DNA of 33,487 nucleotides from Eubacteriales bacterium (GTDB lineage: Bacteria; Bacillota; Clostridia; Lachnospirales; Lachnospiraceae). Shown here in pieces: positions 25,133 to 33,487 of the stretch. The stretch is taken from NCBI GenBank assembly GCA_030536755.1, contig JAUNPJ010000042.1, positions 1-33,487 on the forward strand, given 5' to 3'. The notes under the pieces are model-generated. The model was not told the DNA's origin, searched no databases, and saw only the letters and a list, made by a program, of their open reading frames with translations. A program made the translations under genes and the position numbers. Numbering within the stretch: the stretch's first letter is position 1; every line of letters begins with the position of its first letter.

Positions 25133-25153
25133 ACGGTGTATTAGCCACACCGT
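25133..25153. other. Hairpin just upstream of the truncated recombinase
   Basis: ACGGTGT (25133-25139) pairs perfectly with ACACCGT (25147-25153) around ATTAGCC. It lies near the point where recombinase similarity begins and could be part of an element end or of a deletion junction. No function can be stated. Confidence 0.4.
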
Positions 25154-25177
25154 CACGGAAACAAAGAAACGAGCATA

Positions 25178-26617
25178 TTGATACAAACAGATGTGCCTGA
25201 GTATGGCAGAATTGCCCATCGCCAGAAAATTGAGAGTAAACGTCTAAGTTCCCAGAACTGTACATTCGGTTACAGGTGGAGTAAAGAAAAAGGTGATATG
25301 ACTATTTGTGAGGAAGAAGCGGAAATTATTCGTCAGTTATTTGAACTGCTTGTCTTTAAGGATTATGGCTCCAAGGAACTTCGGGAGTTTCTGGCAAAGG
25401 AAAAGGGGATTAAGGTTGCGGCAAGAACAGTCAGACTCTGGATGCAAGAAACGGCGTATATTGGTACTTTTCATATGAATAAAAAAGGTTCCATACTTGG
25501 TGTTGGACAAGGGCAGAAAACTAAGCATTATATGAAGTCAAAAGAGGAATGGGTTGCTGTTGAAAGACCAGACCTTGCTATCGTGGACAAACGGCTGTTT
25601 GACCTTGCTCAGAAGATTATGGAAAGCCGTAAAATTGTATATGATGCGGATAAAAATGGTACGATGCAGGCTCGCTTTAAGGGTACCCATCTGTTTTCAG
25701 GCAAAGTATTTTGCGAAGAATGTGGAAAGTCTTATACACATTGCTGGGTTGATCGGAATAAGACCGTTGCTGCATATCGCGATTCCTATGTGCAGAAAAG
25801 GCGTGATGCATCCACTTCCTGTAATAATAAGGATTATTCCAGAATCTATGAAGATGAACTGGCGGAGATAGTACGTCAGTCCATCAATTTATTTATCAAG
25901 GAACATATGAGATGCTTTGATATGGTACTGCAGTCCCTGAAGGTAGCGATTGCTGAAGAAATTGCAAATGGAGATGAAGAAAAGAAGAAGCGTAAGCAGT
26001 TAGAAAATCTGAATGTGGAAGCAGAGAAGATTCTACAGACTTATCTCGAAGCAACAGGAGCAATCAGGAATGCGTTGTCTAAGAAATATGAAGAAATTAC
26101 ACAGAAGATTTCGGAATTAAAAGAAGAACTTGCACAGATAGAACATAATGTCTTTCAGGAAGAAGAACTTGAACGCAGGATACAGGTTATCAGTTCTGAG
26201 ATGGACAAACTCAAGGAAATTGAGGTATTAGACCGGAATATCGTAGAAAACTTTGTTGATAGGATTATTATAACTAAGGAAGGTAAGATTAAAATTATAC
26301 TGAAAGTCGGTGAAATACATATAGAACAGTTACGGACATGGCAGGAGCAAAAGGAGAGGAAGCGGATTCTGAAAAAAGAATCCGCTTCTATTTTTTATGT
26401 ATATTCTCAAGATCAAAGATATGAGATTGTGGTTGAACTGGAAACAGATAGTGACAGAAAGCAATCCAATGGCGTGTTTGGCTATTGGGACAAGGTGATA
26501 TGGGTATTGAAGTATTGGATTATTTTGGTTGAAAATAAAAAACGAAAAAGGAAAAGATATAGTTTTATTAATCGGCCAGTAGAAGTTTGGGTAGGGATAT
26601 TATATGACACAATTTAG
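25178..26617 (+). pseudogene. Large serine recombinase lacking the catalytic domain
   Basis: The open frame gives up to 479 residues. From about residue 28 it matches large serine recombinases: a Recombinase domain (FGYRWSKEKGDMTICEEEAE, then ARTVRLWMQETAYIGTFHM), a zinc-ribbon domain (KVFCEECGKSYTHC followed by a distant CNN), and a long coiled coil (about 265-365), ending VDRIIITKEGKIKI. The N-terminal resolvase domain of about 150 residues with the catalytic Ser is missing, and no in-frame or shifted copy is visible upstream. The first about 27 residues are not recombinase-like. I read it as the 3' remnant of an integrase from an integrative element. No good ribosome binding site precedes it. 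Confidence 0.8.
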
Positions 26618-26931
26618 ATTTTTTGATTGGTGTTGGATATGAATGAGGAGAATCTATAAATTGTGACTGATACCAGACCAGTTTTTATGAGCACAGACTG
26701 ATAGTGAGAATAATAAAAAATACTATGCTGCATTTACTGAGTACAAGGGATGAATTTTATGGGCGATGTTTGTGTTACTCTGCATATATGTCCGTTTAGG
26801 GTAAGATGCTGGTAATTATAAGATTGTATAATTTATGAAAAATAAAAAGCTGTGATATATATTTGTAATATAATTGATGTATAATACCACAAATGAGCAA
26901 ATTCAAAAAATTGCACAATAAGTTTACGCTA
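26618..26931. other. 314-base AT-rich gap
   Basis: Between the recombinase remnant and the decayed transposase I see no ORF of note, no clear promoter and no strong hairpin. The sequence is AT-rich. It may hold the decayed end of either neighbouring element. Confidence 0.5.
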
Positions 26932-27597
26932 CTAATGCCAAAAAATCATCAAAAAGAATGTGCCTTGTTTTACACTGGTAGATGAAATGAAGTCGTCTTC
27001 ATACCGGTAAACATAATATCTCCGGTTGCCAACGGTCACGAGGTTGACAGCAGCATCTGTTTTCCGTAAATGAGGGGCAAACTCACTTACCTTCTGCTTT
27101 ATGCCGTAGGGATACCAGCTACCGCAAAGAAAATAAGAGACTACTGGCGGTATGGGCAGTTCCTTTGCAATTTCCTGCACGATTTTTACTTTTAACATGG
27201 ACTTGTCGTACATGACAAGGGCATAGTTAAGGACAATTCTTTTGCAGGAGGGCATGATAGCCACAGCCTGATGTCTATAGTCCTGTTTTCGCTTGAGGTG
27301 GTACTGGTGGAAATAAGCATCTTTAATCGGATGCAAAGCCCGTAACGAAGGCTTTGTTTTGGAAGAGGTGATATCATCCCATTTTCCTTTGTTGAGAAAA
27401 TGGGTAACGGAGGTACGGTGACATGGACTATATTTTTCAAAATCAATGGTTTTTCCATGATATCCAAGAGAAAAGACGGATATCAGTATCTCCATGATAT
27501 GCTTCATGGTCGTCTGGGGAAAGACCAGGCACAAATTTAATTTCTTAAAGCAGTTGTAAAGTAATTCTGAATGGTATATACTGTTTTCTATAAGACA
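26932..27597 (-). pseudogene. Decayed DDE transposase (IS4/IS701-like) remnant
   Basis: Read on the minus strand, the frame contains segments I recognise from a DDE_5/IS4-type transposase common in Lachnospiraceae: MKHIMEILISVFSLGYHGKT, CHRTSVTHFLNKGKWDD, RALHPIKDAYFHQYHLKRKQ and PPVVSYFLCGSWY. The segments are joined abruptly. KGKWDD runs straight into TSSKTKPS where the first catalytic Asp block is expected, and CGSWY runs into PYGIKQKVSEF. The frame then ends in non-homologous sequence, with the C-terminal DDE part missing. The only ATG-like start of the long frame is TTG, and in-frame similarity continues upstream to about 27597. It is certainly inactive. The family name is from memory. 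Confidence 0.65.
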
Positions 27598-27791
27598 TCA
27601 TCCTTTGAGGTTTATTTTGTTTGGGTTCAGAAACAGTGTACACCTAAAAAGGAGTGATGTCTTTATTTTTAGGCAATTTAAAGTAACTTTGGTAAAATTT
27701 CAGATTTACTCATTTATAGTATAATAAAAATAATTAATCGTTTGTGGATTTGTTGGAATTTCACAAAAAATCATTAGGGAGGAGATGGAAG

Positions 27792-27819
27792 CATGAAGAG
27801 GAATATTTTGTGATTGATT
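27792..27819 (+). pseudogene. Broken signal-peptide start interrupted by the IS630 pair
   Basis: AGGGAGGAG followed at about 9 bases by ATG (27792) looks like a real gene start. It encodes MKRNIL, then TGA. If both IS elements and one TA are removed, the frame reads on past the stop as LILVSILFTAL, then TAG (30324-30350 region). Together this resembles a secretion signal with two stop codons. A TATAAT at 27720-27725 lies upstream without a clear -35. I infer a decayed gene for a secreted protein that predated the insertions. Confidence 0.35.
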
Positions 27820-27907
27820 CTAGTACTTCATCCGGTTAGTAACAATACTTTACAGTGCTGAAAAAATTTGCTATACTCCATTAAAAACGGTATTGGAGGA
27901 CGCAGAT

Positions 27908-28360
27908 ATGCCACGCTACATTGTCACGCTGACAAACGATGAAATACAGGAGCTGAAAGCATTAATACAAAAAGGCGGAAAGGGTTACCGCATAAAGCAT
28001 GCGCAGATACTGTTAAAGTTGGACCAGAAGCCTGAAAACAAGGAATGGACATATGACCGCATCAAAGATGCGTATGGAGCCGCCCGTTCCACCATTGCAG
28101 GTATTGCGCAACGGTTTGTCATGGGAGGGATGGAGGCAGCCCTTGGGCGGAAGGTACAAGAAAACCGCCGTCGCAAGGTGACGGGCGATGTGGAAGCCCG
28201 GATATGTGCCATAGCCTGTTCGGAACCGCCGGAAGGAGCCTCACGCTGGACTATGCAGGCAATCGCGGATGAACTGATTCGCCTGGAAGTGGTCGATTAC
28301 ATTACGGACAGTACCGTCTGCGAGGTTATGAAAAAAACGAAATCAAGCCGTGGCTCGTAA
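27908..28360 (+). CDS. IS630-family transposase A, N-terminal frame (HTH)
   Basis: This frame encodes the DNA-binding half (150 residues, MPRYIVTLTNDEIQELKALI...). A helix-turn-helix region lies near residues 45-75 (WTYDRIKDAYGAARSTIAGI), followed by a linker and a second HTH-like part (SRWTMQAIADELIRLEV). The ATG at 27908 is 7 bases after GGAGGA. A run of seven A residues (28331-28337) near its end allows a -1 shift into the DDE frame, giving a fused protein of about 370 residues. Without the shift it ends at 28360. Confidence 0.85.
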   Translation: MPRYIVTLTNDEIQELKALIQKGGKGYRIKHAQILLKLDQKPENKEWTYDRIKDAYGAARSTIAGIAQRFVMGGMEAALGRKVQENRRRKVTGDVEARICAIACSEPPEGASRWTMQAIADELIRLEVVDYITDSTVCEVMKKTKSSRGS

Positions 28361-29022
28361 AGGAATGGTGCATTCCGGAAGCAGACGCCGAGTTCGTAGC
28401 GAAGATGGAGGACGTGCTGGAGGTATATCAGCGCCCGTATGACCCTCTCCGTCCTGTCGTCTACATAGATGAAACGAACAAACAGCTCATAAAGGAAACA
28501 CGTATTCCCTGTGAACCAGGCCAGCCTGAAAAAGTAGATTCCGTGTATGCCCGCAACGGTGTTGCAGATGTCTTCATGATTTCTGAACCCTTGGCAGGCA
28601 GGAGGGAAACGGTTGTGACACAGACCCGCACAGCATTGGATTTTGCAGAAATTCTCCGGTATACTTCCGACACCCTGTACCCACGGACGGAAAAAATAGT
28701 TCTTGTTACCGACAATCTAAATACCCATTCTCCAGCTTCATTATATAAGGCTTTCCCACCGGAAGAAGCACGCAGGCTTGCAGAACGCTTTGAATGGCAT
28801 TACACGCCAAAACATGGTAGCTGGCTGGACATGGCAGAGATAGAAATCGGCATCATGAGCCGCCAGGCCCTGGGGAAGCCACTGCCAGATTTGGAAAGCT
28901 TTAAACAACAGGTTCGTACATGGACTATCAGGCGTAATGCAGAATGTGCAAAAATCAACTGGCAGTTTAAGACGCAGGATGCACGAATTAAATTGGCCAG
29001 GTTGTATCCGGTTATAGTTTAG
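28336..29022 (+). CDS. IS630-family transposase A, catalytic frame (DDE), by -1 frameshift
   Basis: After a -1 slip on A7 the frame continues NEIKPWLVKEWCIPEADAEF and then the DDE domain. The three acidic positions are visible: Asp in VVYIDETNKQL, Asp in VLVTDNLNTH and Glu in HGSWLDMAEIEIG. A separate ATG at 28405 lies in this frame without a good ribosome binding site. The catalytic domain is intact to its end, LARLYPVIV, so the element may be active if frameshifting works. Confidence 0.85.
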   Translation, partial: NEIKPWLVKEWCIPEADAEFVAKMEDVLEVYQRPYDPLRPVVYIDETNKQLIKETRIPCEPGQPEKVDSVYARNGVADVFMISEPLAGRRETVVTQTRTALDFAEILRYTSDTLYPRTEKIVLVTDNLNTHSPASLYKAFPPEEARRLAERFEWHYTPKHGSWLDMAEIEIGIMSRQALGKPLPDLESFKQQVRTWTIRRNAECAKINWQFKTQDARIKLARLYPVIV

Positions 29023-29098
29023 AAACTAACCGGATACAGTACTAGTGTATCGGCAAGTTGATTTCTAAAGCAAAAATATTCTCAAGTCTGACCCATTT

Positions 29099-29779
29099 TC
29101 ATGAGTCAAACTTTGGATATAATGAACGAAGTTTTGTCCTTGCATCTTCTGCTGTGAAATGCCAATTGACACTCCTGCGATTTCGGTTTCGTCTGCTTTC
29201 CCATGCAGAAAGTTCTTCTGATAATTTCTGGATATCATCAATCCTTCGGTCAAGACATTGTCTGGTCATAGCATTTAATTCAATTTCTGCGATATTTAAC
29301 CAGCTCCCATGTTTTGGTGTATAGTGGATTTCGAGACGATTTGCCAGTGCAGCGGCTTCCGGGGCAGGAAAACTCTGATATAAAGATGCTTTGGTATGTG
29401 TATTCAGATTATCCATGACAAGAATTATTTTTTCATAATCTGGATAAACTTCTGTGAGAAGATAACGGATTTCTTCCGCCCAGTCCTGTCTGGTCCTCTG
29501 CCGACGGACGCTGACATGGCGGTAATCCGCAAGTGTCTCTGTGAATACAAAAATACTGCAGGTTCCACAACGGATATATTCAGAATCCAGCTTTTTGACA
29601 TCTCCGGGTTTGATTTCCAGAGGTTCCCTTGCTTCTCCGAGAAGTTGATATGGTTTTTCGTCCATGCAAACAACCGGAAGATTTTTGTTATACGGAAGAG
29701 AATATATATGAAGGATGTCCTCCATACAGGCCACAAATTCGGCATTTTCTTTGGGTGGGATACACCAGTATTCGTTCAT
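29099..29779 (-). CDS. IS630-family transposase B, catalytic frame (DDE), by -1 frameshift
   Basis: The frame carries the DDE domain: Asp in VVCMDEKPYQLLGEAREPLE, Asp in ILVMDNLNTHTKASLYQSF and Glu in HGSWLNIAEIELNAMTRQ. It ends RSLYPKFDS. The ATG at 29779 overlaps the stop of the upstream frame (ATGA). A -1 shift on the eight-A run (T8 at 29796-29803 on the plus strand) would read NELKPHMNEYWCIPPKENAE and fuse both halves. All catalytic residues are intact. Confidence 0.86.
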   Translation of the reverse strand: MNEYWCIPPKENAEFVACMEDILHIYSLPYNKNLPVVCMDEKPYQLLGEAREPLEIKPGDVKKLDSEYIRCGTCSIFVFTETLADYRHVSVRRQRTRQDWAEEIRYLLTEVYPDYEKIILVMDNLNTHTKASLYQSFPAPEAAALANRLEIHYTPKHGSWLNIAEIELNAMTRQCLDRRIDDIQKLSEELSAWESRRNRNRRSVNWHFTAEDARTKLRSLYPKFDS

Positions 29780-30240
29780 ATGAGGCTTAAGTTCATTTTT
29801 TTTAACATCACACGAATGGTTTCCTTACTGACTGGTTCAGCTACGCCCTTTTTGTTCACTTCTTCTGTCAGCAGTTCCAGTGTCCAGCGGGCATGACCTT
29901 CTGGCGCTTCGCCGCATGCAAGTTGGATCACATGGGCCTCCAGTTCACCATTTGTTTTACGTGGACGAACAGACGAAGGATTAAAATGATGAGAGATCGC
30001 AGAATCCAGTCCGTTCTGGGAATAATTACGTGCCGTTGCTACAATCGTAGTTACGGTTGTGTTTAATGCGGAAGCAATCTGTCTGTGGCTTAAATTGGAA
30101 TTGTTTTTATTATCCAGAGCCAGAAGAATCAAAACACGTTTGGAAACACGTGCAGACAGAGTATTATCGTTGCTCATTGCCAAAAGTTTTTCTTTCTCTT
30201 CCTGACTGAGAGAAACTGTATATTGAGTATGACGTCCCAT
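29776..30240 (-). CDS. IS630-family transposase B, N-terminal frame (HTH)
   Basis: The 154-residue frame starts MGRHTQYTVSLSQEEKEKLL and has a helix-turn-helix near residues 50-75 (LSHRQIASALNTTVTTIVAT), then SVRPRKTNGELEAHVIQLAC and a second HTH-like part. It ends MLKKMNLSLI just after the A8 slip site. GGAAG precedes the ATG on the minus strand. Confidence 0.86.
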   Translation of the reverse strand: MGRHTQYTVSLSQEEKEKLLAMSNDNTLSARVSKRVLILLALDNKNNSNLSHRQIASALNTTVTTIVATARNYSQNGLDSAISHHFNPSSVRPRKTNGELEAHVIQLACGEAPEGHARWTLELLTEEVNKKGVAEPVSKETIRVMLKKMNLSLI

Positions 30241-30503
30241 ATAAATTTCCTTCTTTCGTAAATGGATTTGGATATATATATGGTACCATACTTTGCTTTA
30301 GAAATCAATTTGTCAGTACACTAGTGTCCATACTTTTTACAGCCTTGTAGATGAGATTGATGTATTTTGCTTTGATGAAATGTACAGTTTGTGACGAAAG
30401 TTTAATAAAACAGAGGCAGGTTTGAGAGGTATTTTTTGTTAGGAAGTTCAGGTTATAGGTGAAAAAAGATAATACTATAGAAAACAATATAAGGAGAACA
30501 GTT

Positions 30504-32600
30504 ATGAAAGATAAGTTAAAACGACTAATAGCACTAGTAATATCATGTATAATGTGCGTTGGATTATTGCAAACAACTGTATTGGCAACAGAAATTACAG
30601 AATGGAAAGATGGAGCAATACCTTCAGGGTATATTATGGATGAAGAAGATGAGAACAATAAAGATATTGTTTTTTTTGATGGTACAGAGAGTGAAGCTGT
30701 AACGAAAACAGAAGATATAGAATCACTTGAAATGGATATAGACGAGTTTACGTCTGGCGATGAGTTGGACAATTCGACTTCTTTTTTTTCTGGAACAGTA
30801 GAAGTGCCTACTGTTGTACCAGCAGATGCGGTACTTTCTTTTTCAGAGAGTTATTCAGGGGCGGTAGGAGAGCAAGTTGCGATAACTGCAACTTTTGTAT
30901 GTACAGAAGCACCTGATAGTTTTGTGTGGGAGTGCAATGAAGAAAACGCAATTACATTTAGTCAAACTAGTGTGATGGGACCTGTTGAAACAGGGGTGGA
31001 AAATACATATTGGGTTTCTACTATGCTAACAGGGGTAAAAGAAGGAAATTACACGGTTACACTTACTGTAGGTGGAAGTATCGCAAAAACAGTATCGGCT
31101 AGTACAAATTATACCGTAACAAAAGCATTAACAACTAGATATATTGCATTGGTTTTAGATGCATCAGGCAGTATGTCAGGGAATCCGGCAAAAGAACAAA
31201 AAAAAGCTGCTAAAAAATTTTGTGCATCTGTTTTGAATTCTACTGGTATTAATTATATTGCAATTGTTAAGTTAGGCTATTCTGCATCTGTTGGATGTGG
31301 ATTCACTAATGATCTGAGTATTTTGACAAACTATATTGATTCTTTTCCTGCTAATGACTCAACAAATACAAATCACGCATTAGAAATTGCGGGAAATCTT
31401 CTTGATAATATTTCAGATACTAGTAATAACTTGTCGAAAAATATAGTTATCTGTTCAGATGGTCTTCCGCAAAGTGGAAGTTCTACAGTAAATGGTCCAT
31501 ATACTAGTCAGGATATATCTTATTATTTTTCATATGCGAATTCTTGTTATAATACGGCAGTTGCTTTGAAAGAAAAAGGGTATTTGATTTATTCACTTGG
31601 GTTTTTTCATAGTTTATATGGTACTGAATTAACTTTTGCAAAGAGATTTATGTCTGATTTAGCGAGCGAAAAATGTTATTATGAAGTCGTAAACGCGGAT
31701 GATTTGGAGTTTACTTTTGGAGAAATTGCAGAGGATATTACTGTAGAACCTATATCTATTGATATTAGTGATATTAAGAAAATTTCTGAAACAGATAAAG
31801 AAATCACATACTCGATTCATGTTCAAATTACAAATAATAGCAAAAGTGTAGCACTTACAAATGTGTTTGTGAATATTGATGAAGGTGACAATGCTTCAAT
31901 TGTGGAAAGTGAATGGAAGCAGTCAGTGGCTACTTTAGGAGTAAATGAATCTCAAGAGTTTATCTGGAATATTAAGATTGATAGAACCAAATATTATGAT
32001 GGAGGATCACACATTTTCACTGTTTATGCAGGATCTGATCAGACTGTGACAGCTTCAAAACAAGAGTCTATAGCTCTGGAAGCAGTGAATGAACGGAGTA
32101 ATGAATTAAAATTTGAAACGGATGTTTGGAATTTTCACAATTTTTCAGAAAATAAAATTGATGAAACCCATAGAGAGCCTCATCCGATTACAGATAATGA
32201 TAAGAATGCTTTTTTGTCCGGATTAAGTGCCTCGGATAGGGCAGCAGTCTCAGAAATGTTCTCAAATGGTTCTAATGGTCATTGCTTTGGCATGGCGTTG
32301 ACATCTATTTTGAATAAAATGAATATATTTCACATTTCAGACTATTCAGATGTAAGTTCTTTAAGAGAAGCTAATTTAAATGACAGAATATGGTCTATAC
32401 TTTGCTATTATCAAAATCTCCAAAACTTCAAGAGTTATTCGAGTATAGAAACGGATTTCATAGAAAATTATTCAACAGAAGAACAGATATCTATTTTGCA
32501 TTCAAAGGCAGATGCAGTAAAAGAAGGAGGATGTCCAGTCTTATTTACATTTGGCTGTAATGGTTGGGGGGGGACATGCAGTAGTGGCATATGCATCTGA
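30504..32600 (+). CDS. Secreted Ig-like / von Willebrand A / cysteine-peptidase-like protein, frame interrupted at G8
   Basis: The first frame gives 698 residues from the ATG at 30504, after AAGGAG. A signal peptide MKDKLKRLIALVISCIMCVG... ends near TVLA-TE (about residue 29). An acidic segment and an Ig-like region (about 90-210) follow. A vWA domain starts near residue 213 with a MIDAS motif DASGS at Asp219, and a second site is IVICSDGLPQSG. After a CARDB-like region (about 430-530) comes NGHCFGMALTSIL, with Cys594 as a candidate peptidase nucleophile. The frame stops at 32600, shortly after a run of eight G (32566-32573). In the frame one base away, the sequence continues GGHAVVAY. The native protein almost certainly reads on, so this is a switched-off or broken form. 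The substrate is unknown; adhesion or surface proteolysis is plausible. Confidence 0.75.
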   Translation: MKDKLKRLIALVISCIMCVGLLQTTVLATEITEWKDGAIPSGYIMDEEDENNKDIVFFDGTESEAVTKTEDIESLEMDIDEFTSGDELDNSTSFFSGTVEVPTVVPADAVLSFSESYSGAVGEQVAITATFVCTEAPDSFVWECNEENAITFSQTSVMGPVETGVENTYWVSTMLTGVKEGNYTVTLTVGGSIAKTVSASTNYTVTKALTTRYIALVLDASGSMSGNPAKEQKKAAKKFCASVLNSTGINYIAIVKLGYSASVGCGFTNDLSILTNYIDSFPANDSTNTNHALEIAGNLLDNISDTSNNLSKNIVICSDGLPQSGSSTVNGPYTSQDISYYFSYANSCYNTAVALKEKGYLIYSLGFFHSLYGTELTFAKRFMSDLASEKCYYEVVNADDLEFTFGEIAEDITVEPISIDISDIKKISETDKEITYSIHVQITNNSKSVALTNVFVNIDEGDNASIVESEWKQSVATLGVNESQEFIWNIKIDRTKYYDGGSHIFTVYAGSDQTVTASKQESIALEAVNERSNELKFETDVWNFHNFSENKIDETHREPHPITDNDKNAFLSGLSASDRAAVSEMFSNGSNGHCFGMALTSILNKMNIFHISDYSDVSSLREANLNDRIWSILCYYQNLQNFKSYSSIETDFIENYSTEEQISILHSKADAVKEGGCPVLFTFGCNGWGGTCSSGICI
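32566..32573 (+). other. G8 homopolymer tract at the frame break
   Basis: Eight consecutive G residues lie in an AT-rich gene. With seven (or ten) G residues the upstream and downstream frames join as GWGGHAVVAY. It is a candidate slipped-strand phase-variation tract, or a site of sequencing error or mutation. Confidence 0.6.
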
Positions 32601-33487
32601 ATCGGGTTCTTGGACGTATGATGGAGAAACTTATGATCATAGAATTTTGATTTATGATAGTAATGCTGCAAATGGAAAGAATATTCCAGTTCTTAATCCG
32701 ATCTGGAACGAAGATTATTGTTTATATTTCAATGAAGGCACGAATGAATGGATTATTCCTGCGTATGCCACCTATATAGATGATGACACTAAGGAGATAT
32801 TTCCTTGTATGACATCTACAAATTCAAATGCGTCCTTATATAATGCGTGTAATGAACTTGATAAATTGGATATTAAAAATTATAATGCTGGTTTCTATAA
32901 TTATGTAGCTGAACTCAGATGTCAGAATGAAACCGCAATGCGTCTGGAAAATGGAACTAAGCAGTATGTGATTATGGGTAATTCTGGATCTGCCGATGGT
33001 CTGACTACTTATTATGAGGCAGAGACTATTTCTAATAGAAGTAATCCAGGTACACTTCATGTAATTCTCCCTGATGATAGTGAAGAGTATGTGATATCTA
33101 CATTGTCTGGAAATGCGGAAGAATTAGATTTCAATATCATGTATAAAGATAAATTTATTTCCATTGCTGCCTCTTCCGCGGATGGCGCTCAATTTAGTCC
33201 AAATGGTGTTTTAAAGTTAATCGGTAATGAAGAAGATTTTAAAATTATTATAGCAGACGATGAGATTTCAGACGGAAAATTTGATACATACACATTCACA
33301 GGGGGTAATACAGGTGATATTACCGTAAATGTCACAAATGAGGAAGTTTTTGCAGAAGGTGAAAATTTGAGAGGACTCAAAATTGAAGCTTCGGAGAAAG
33401 ATATAATTACTACGCTTGAAATTGAAAACGATAGTTCTGATGTCAGAATAGAACAAGAAGGTACAACGCTAACACCAATAGAAACAC
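32575..33487 (+). CDS. Continuation of the vWA/cysteine-peptidase protein in the shifted frame, 3' partial
   Basis: From 32575 this frame is open for 304 codons to the end of the window without a stop. It starts HAVVAYASESGSWTYDGETY and continues DHRILIYDSNAANGKN. His at 32575 and the Asp of IYDSN are candidate catalytic partners of Cys594, as in papain-like folds with GHAV and YDSN-type motifs. Beta-rich sequence follows with repeats of Asn, Asp and Gly (TFTGGNTGDITVNVTNEE). It has no start of its own, so it is the C-terminal half of the gene at 30504. The end, including any surface anchor, is outside the window. Confidence 0.72.

Larger units (their letters stand above)
27822..29042 (+). 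mobile_element. IS630-family insertion sequence A
   Basis: The element is 1221 bp between TA dinucleotides at 27820-27821 and 29043-29044, the expected IS630/mariner target duplication. Terminal inverted repeats of about 18 bp match at all but two positions: GTACTTCATCCGGTTAGT at the left end and GTACTGTATCCGGTTAGT read inwards from the right end. It carries two overlapping-phase transposase frames on the plus strand. Its right end abuts element B through a single shared TA. Confidence 0.88.
29045..30321 (-). mobile_element. IS630-family insertion sequence B
   Basis: The element is 1277 bp between TA dinucleotides at 29043-29044 and 30322-30323. Inverted repeats of about 33 bp differ at four positions and share TTGATTTCTAAAGCAAA. 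The transposase is on the minus strand, so A and B transcribe towards each other. Its ends and protein differ clearly from element A, so these are two insertions and not a duplication. Confidence 0.88.

Noticed and set aside
30430-30480. Promoter for the vWA gene (GATAAT at 30468)
   Set aside because: No -35 box with acceptable sequence lies 16-18 bases upstream, so I could not support it.

Overview
The window looks like the chromosome of a low-to-mid GC Gram-positive anaerobe of the class Clostridia, most likely Lachnospiraceae (Blautia/Ruminococcus/Dorea type). This rests on gene order, strong AGGAGG ribosome binding sites, the long form of L17, the zinc forms of S14 and L36, and the family resemblance of the accessory genes. 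I could not run a database search, so genus is not claimed.

Region 1 (1-16616) is the S10-spc-alpha ribosomal supercluster, all on the plus strand: rpsJ, rplC, rplD, rplW, rplB, rpsS, rplV, rpsC, rplP, rpmC, rpsQ, rplN, rplX, rplE, rpsZ, rpsH, rplF, rplR, rpsE, rpmD, rplO, secY, adk, map, infA, then a terminator and a new sigma-A promoter, then rpmJ, rpsM, rpsK, rpsD, rpoA, rplQ and a strong terminator. Two long gaps, upstream of rpsJ and upstream of rpsM, fold into multi-helix structures and are candidate autoregulatory ribosomal-protein leaders. Several shorter gaps carry hairpins, many with GNRA tetraloops, and a 27-bp dyad repeat occurs twice.

Region 2 (16623-23647) starts with a DMT/EamA transporter. 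A promoter then precedes an unusual pair. The first is a LytTR transcription factor whose receiver domain has lost the phospho-acceptor Asp. The second is a soluble protein resembling a GHKL histidine-kinase ATPase domain that has lost its Asn box. They sit directly upstream of pilB, pilT, pilC and a type IV pilin. I read this as a rewired, probably phosphorylation-independent control module for a type IV pilus or secretion pseudopilus. The rest of a pilus operon (prepilin peptidase, PilMNO, minor pilins) is not in the window.

Region 3 (23648-30323) is a mobile-element landing zone. It contains strong hairpins, a helically phased array of CAAACGA sites bounded by a 16-bp inverted repeat, an unidentified coiled-coil gene, a large serine recombinase lacking its catalytic domain, a decayed DDE transposase, and two different IS630-family elements abutting tail to tail through one shared TA. 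Removing both IS elements rejoins what looks like a broken signal-peptide coding sequence.

Region 4 (30504-33487, running off the end) encodes a secreted protein with an Ig-like region, a von Willebrand A domain and a probable papain-like cysteine peptidase domain. A run of eight G residues interrupts it exactly between the candidate catalytic Cys and His. Losing one G would reopen the frame for at least 304 more codons, so this is either a phase-variable switch or a frameshift.
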